Source of the DNA: G963674505 sp964575975
GTDB taxonomy: Bacteria; Desulfobacterota; Desulfobacteria; Desulfobacterales; SKZT01
Length of the DNA stretch: 8,407 nucleotides
NCBI GenBank assembly: GCA_964575975.1
Contig: CAZNTU010000243.1
Location: 1-8,407, forward strand
Direction of reading: 5' to 3'
Shown: positions 6,978 through 8,407 of the stretch, piece after piece
How the letters are laid out: each line of letters starts with the position of its first letter
How positions within the stretch are numbered: position 1 is the first letter of the stretch
Program-made: the position numbers and the translations under genes
Notes under the pieces: model-generated
Told to the model about the DNA's origin: nothing
Seen by the model: only the letters and a program-made list of their open reading frames with translations
Databases searched by the model: none

Positions 6978-8050
6978 CGGAAGAAATCGCCAGAAAAACC
7001 TCGACTTGCGCCGTAATCGAAGCCGATCTCCAAAGGGACCGGGAAACCATCGAAAGAATATTTGCCGACAATCGCGACTGCAAGGTTCCCCGTTCTCGTT
7101 ACGATTGGCTCTACTTGAACAATCCCTTCGGCCCGGCGCGCGCGTGGCTTGTACAGGATGTTTCCACCGGTCGGTTTTTCGGAGCTTCGGCGGCGATTCC
7201 CAGGCAAATCCGGATAAACGGGAAAATCGCATCGGGTTATGTATTGTCCGATTTTTCTATCGACCAAAACTACAGGTCGTTGGGGCCGGCCATAAAATTG
7301 GACAAGGCGACTATTTCTTCGATCGACCGGGAAGACTTCCGATTGGCCTGGGATTTTCCCAGCGAGAGCATGGCCAAGGTTCACCAATGGCTGAAGTTCA
7401 GCCCTTTCGGAAACCTTGCCAGGTTCGTTCGCCCGATAAGGAGCTGCGGCCTTTTGGAGGCAGGGCAGGGGAGACGCCTCGGTTTAAAGAGCCTGTGCGG
7501 TTGCATCGACGCGGCATTCAGACTCGCGCGTCCCCGTTTGGACCGAGGGTACGGATTTGATATCCATCGCGCAAGCCCGACCGTCTTCGACGAATCTTTT
7601 TCGGAACTGGACCTTCGCGTCGGACCTTGTTTCCCGGTCTGCGGAACGAGAAGCCCCGAATACTTGGGATGGAGATACGGGGAAAATCCCCTTCGCGATT
7701 TCCATGTGCTCTCTTTGAAGCACGAAGGCCGATTGGCCGGGTTCTCCGTCTACGCCATCGACGAAAGAAATGCAATGCGTATTTACGACCTGTTCGCCGA
7801 AGACGAACCGAAAGCGAAAAAGAATCTCCTTGCGGCGGTCGTTGGCGCGGCCGAAGAATCGACGGTCGGTTCCGTGGAGGTATCGCTTCTGGAAGGCGGC
7901 CCTTGGGACGAATGCTTGAAACGATGCCTGTTTTTCTCCCGGGAATCCGCACATCGGGTCTTCGTTTTCCCGAGCAGGAAACGCCCCTTGGGCTCGTCGG
8001 CCGATTCGCCCGAAAAATGGCTTATCACGGACGGCGACAGGGACGTATAG
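6974..8050 (+). CDS. GNAT-like acyltransferase of the exopolysaccharide operon
   Basis: This is a 358-residue protein resembling GNAT-fold acyltransferases encoded in exopolysaccharide and exosortase loci. The N-terminal domain shows RSRYDWLYLNNPFGPARAWL (40-59), then a strand with FFGASAAIPRQIRINGK (68-84). The core GNAT-like block VLSDFSIDQNYRSLGPAIKL (90-109) follows; the YRSLGPA segment sits where the acyl-CoA pyrophosphate loop is expected. A second half (about 225-340) has RSPEYLGWRYGENPL (226-240) and GRLAGFSVYAIDERNAMRIYDLF (252-274), which resembles a second GNAT-like repeat. It is probably cytoplasmic. The ATG at 6974 overlaps the preceding stop (ATGA) and so is preferred over the frame extension to 6872. 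The acyl donor could be acyl-CoA or the carrier protein encoded just downstream; that link is inferred only from position. Confidence 0.75.
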   Translation: MTEEIARKTSTCAVIEADLQRDRETIERIFADNRDCKVPRSRYDWLYLNNPFGPARAWLVQDVSTGRFFGASAAIPRQIRINGKIASGYVLSDFSIDQNYRSLGPAIKLDKATISSIDREDFRLAWDFPSESMAKVHQWLKFSPFGNLARFVRPIRSCGLLEAGQGRRLGLKSLCGCIDAAFRLARPRLDRGYGFDIHRASPTVFDESFSELDLRVGPCFPVCGTRSPEYLGWRYGENPLRDFHVLSLKHEGRLAGFSVYAIDERNAMRIYDLFAEDEPKAKKNLLAAVVGAAEESTVGSVEVSLLEGGPWDECLKRCLFFSRESAHRVFVFPSRKRPLGSSADSPEKWLITDGDRDV

Positions 8051-8062
8051 AATTTCAACCAT

Positions 8063-8070
8063 GGAAGGAG
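8063..8070 (+). promoter_or_regulatory. Strong ribosome binding site of the acyl carrier protein gene
   Basis: GGAAGGAG ends 7 bases before the ATG at 8078. It is the best Shine-Dalgarno match in the window and decides the start. Most other genes here rely on overlaps with the preceding gene, so this suggests the carrier protein is translated independently and at a higher level. Confidence 0.75.
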
Positions 8071-8077
8071 TATTCGC

Positions 8078-8344
8078 ATGGAGGATGTAATGTCGGAAGT
8101 CAAGCAGTATATCGTATCCAACTTTCCGGTCGCGAAAAGAAAAAAGGTGCAATACGACGATGTCCTTTTGGAGTCCGGAATCATCGATTCGCTTGGCGTG
8201 ATGGAGATTGTACACTATCTCGTGGATCGCTTTGAAATCGAGATCGACGAAGACGATCTGGTTCCGGAAAACTTCAGGACGGTCCGCTCGATTTCCGAAC
8301 TTGTAAACATAAAGCGGCATGGCAACGGAAGCGCTTTGAACTAA
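8078..8344 (+). CDS. Acyl carrier protein (phosphopantetheine-binding)
   Basis: This is an 88-residue acidic carrier protein of the ACP/PCP fold. The phosphopantetheine attachment site is the Ser38 of GIIDSLGVMEIV (34-45), and the helix III region EIEIDEDDLVPENFRTVRSI follows as expected (53-72). It would carry an acyl or aminoacyl group as a thioester in the cytoplasm. ACP genes of this sort occur in exosortase A loci next to an AMP-forming acyl-CoA ligase and a PLP-dependent decarboxylase, neither of which is in the window. It follows the GNAT-like gene by 27 bases. The ATG at 8078 has a near-ideal ribosome site; a second ATG at 8090 with GAGG upstream is an alternative that would shorten it by four residues. 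It is too divergent to call a housekeeping fatty-acid ACP. Confidence 0.93.
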   Translation: MEDVMSEVKQYIVSNFPVAKRKKVQYDDVLLESGIIDSLGVMEIVHYLVDRFEIEIDEDDLVPENFRTVRSISELVNIKRHGNGSALN

Positions 8345-8381
8345 AACAAATTGAGCTGTGCGGTTGGGCGGCGGTGCAATT

Positions 8382-8406
8382 CCCCCCTTGAGGGGGGTTA
8401 GGGGGG
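8382..8406. repeat. C6-TTGA-G6 palindrome followed by TTA-G6 (dispersed G/C-tract repeat)
   Basis: Six C (8382-8387), the loop TTGA (8388-8391) and six G (8392-8397) form a perfect 6-bp stem. TTA and six more G (8401-8406) follow, up to the last base of the window. There is no T-run after the stem, so an ordinary intrinsic terminator is not supported, although the hairpin could still slow or end transcription of the operon. Short C-tract/G-tract elements of this style are found as dispersed intergenic repeats in several bacterial genomes. They often coincide with contig ends. The two G6 tracts can each pair with the C6 tract. The stretch 8345-8381 before it shows nothing recognisable. Confidence 0.7.
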
Positions 8407-8407
8407 T

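Noticed and set aside
5829..7232. A 467-codon open frame on the minus strand
   Set aside because: It is antisense to the second deacetylase and parts of its neighbours, with no motif and an Arg/Phe-rich make-up. It is a by-product of codon bias.
8345..8407. Intrinsic transcription terminator after the ACP gene
   Set aside because: The 6-bp GC stem is there, but no T-run follows it; G-tracts follow instead. Reported as a repeat.
1..8407. RNA genes, CRISPR arrays, insertion sequences or attachment sites
   Set aside because: I saw no tRNA or rRNA-like sequence, no regularly spaced repeats, no transposase or integrase frame and no terminal inverted repeats. Coding sequence covers nearly the whole window.

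Overview
The window is one densely packed, single-direction (+ strand) block of genes for making and exporting an extracellular polysaccharide, built around an exosortase. It has nine complete protein genes plus the tail of a tenth at the left edge. The gene set points to a Gram-negative bacterium with an exosortase/PEP-CTERM type envelope system: an exosortase, a DUF3473-type deacetylase, a FemAB-like protein with the GRSK...TG signature, a VanZ-like membrane protein and a glycosyltransferase with the RGIQNKVLEAM signature. This gene set is known from XrtA (exosortase A) loci of Proteobacteria, Nitrospirota and related, often uncultured, lineages. I cannot place the organism more exactly. Base composition is moderately GC-rich, with frequent TCG, TTC and CGG codons, which leaves long meaningless open frames on the opposite strand.

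Layout from left to right: the tail of an unknown protein with a hydrophobic segment (1-165); a stand-alone exosortase (162-1049); an exosortase-associated NodB/DUF3473 polysaccharide deacetylase (1049-1987); a FemAB-like peptidyl/acyl transferase-fold protein (2027-3091); a small VanZ-like membrane protein (3097-3525); two different GT-B glycosyltransferases (3535-4833 and 4855-6006); a second, unrelated-subtype NodB deacetylase (6003-6977); a GNAT-like acyltransferase (6974-8050); and an acyl carrier protein (8078-8344). The window ends in a short G/C-tract palindromic repeat (8382-8406), which may be an assembly break. Both edges cut the locus.

Genes touch or overlap at most junctions (TTGA at 162 and 6003, TGATG at 1047, ATGA at 6974; gaps of 5-39 bases elsewhere). 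No internal promoter or terminator is evident, so I read this as one operon whose promoter lies upstream of the window. Likely teamwork (inference): the glycosyltransferases assemble a lipid-linked repeat unit in the cytoplasm. The deacetylases and the FemAB, GNAT and ACP proteins decorate it or its partner molecule. The exosortase, in the inner membrane, processes PEP-CTERM-type proteins that work with the polymer. No PEP-CTERM substrate, EpsI, Wzx/Wzy or asparagine-synthase-like protein is in the window. The most unusual points are the exosortase without an EpsI domain, the acyltransferase-plus-ACP end of the operon, and insertions in the first deacetylase and in the FemAB protein.
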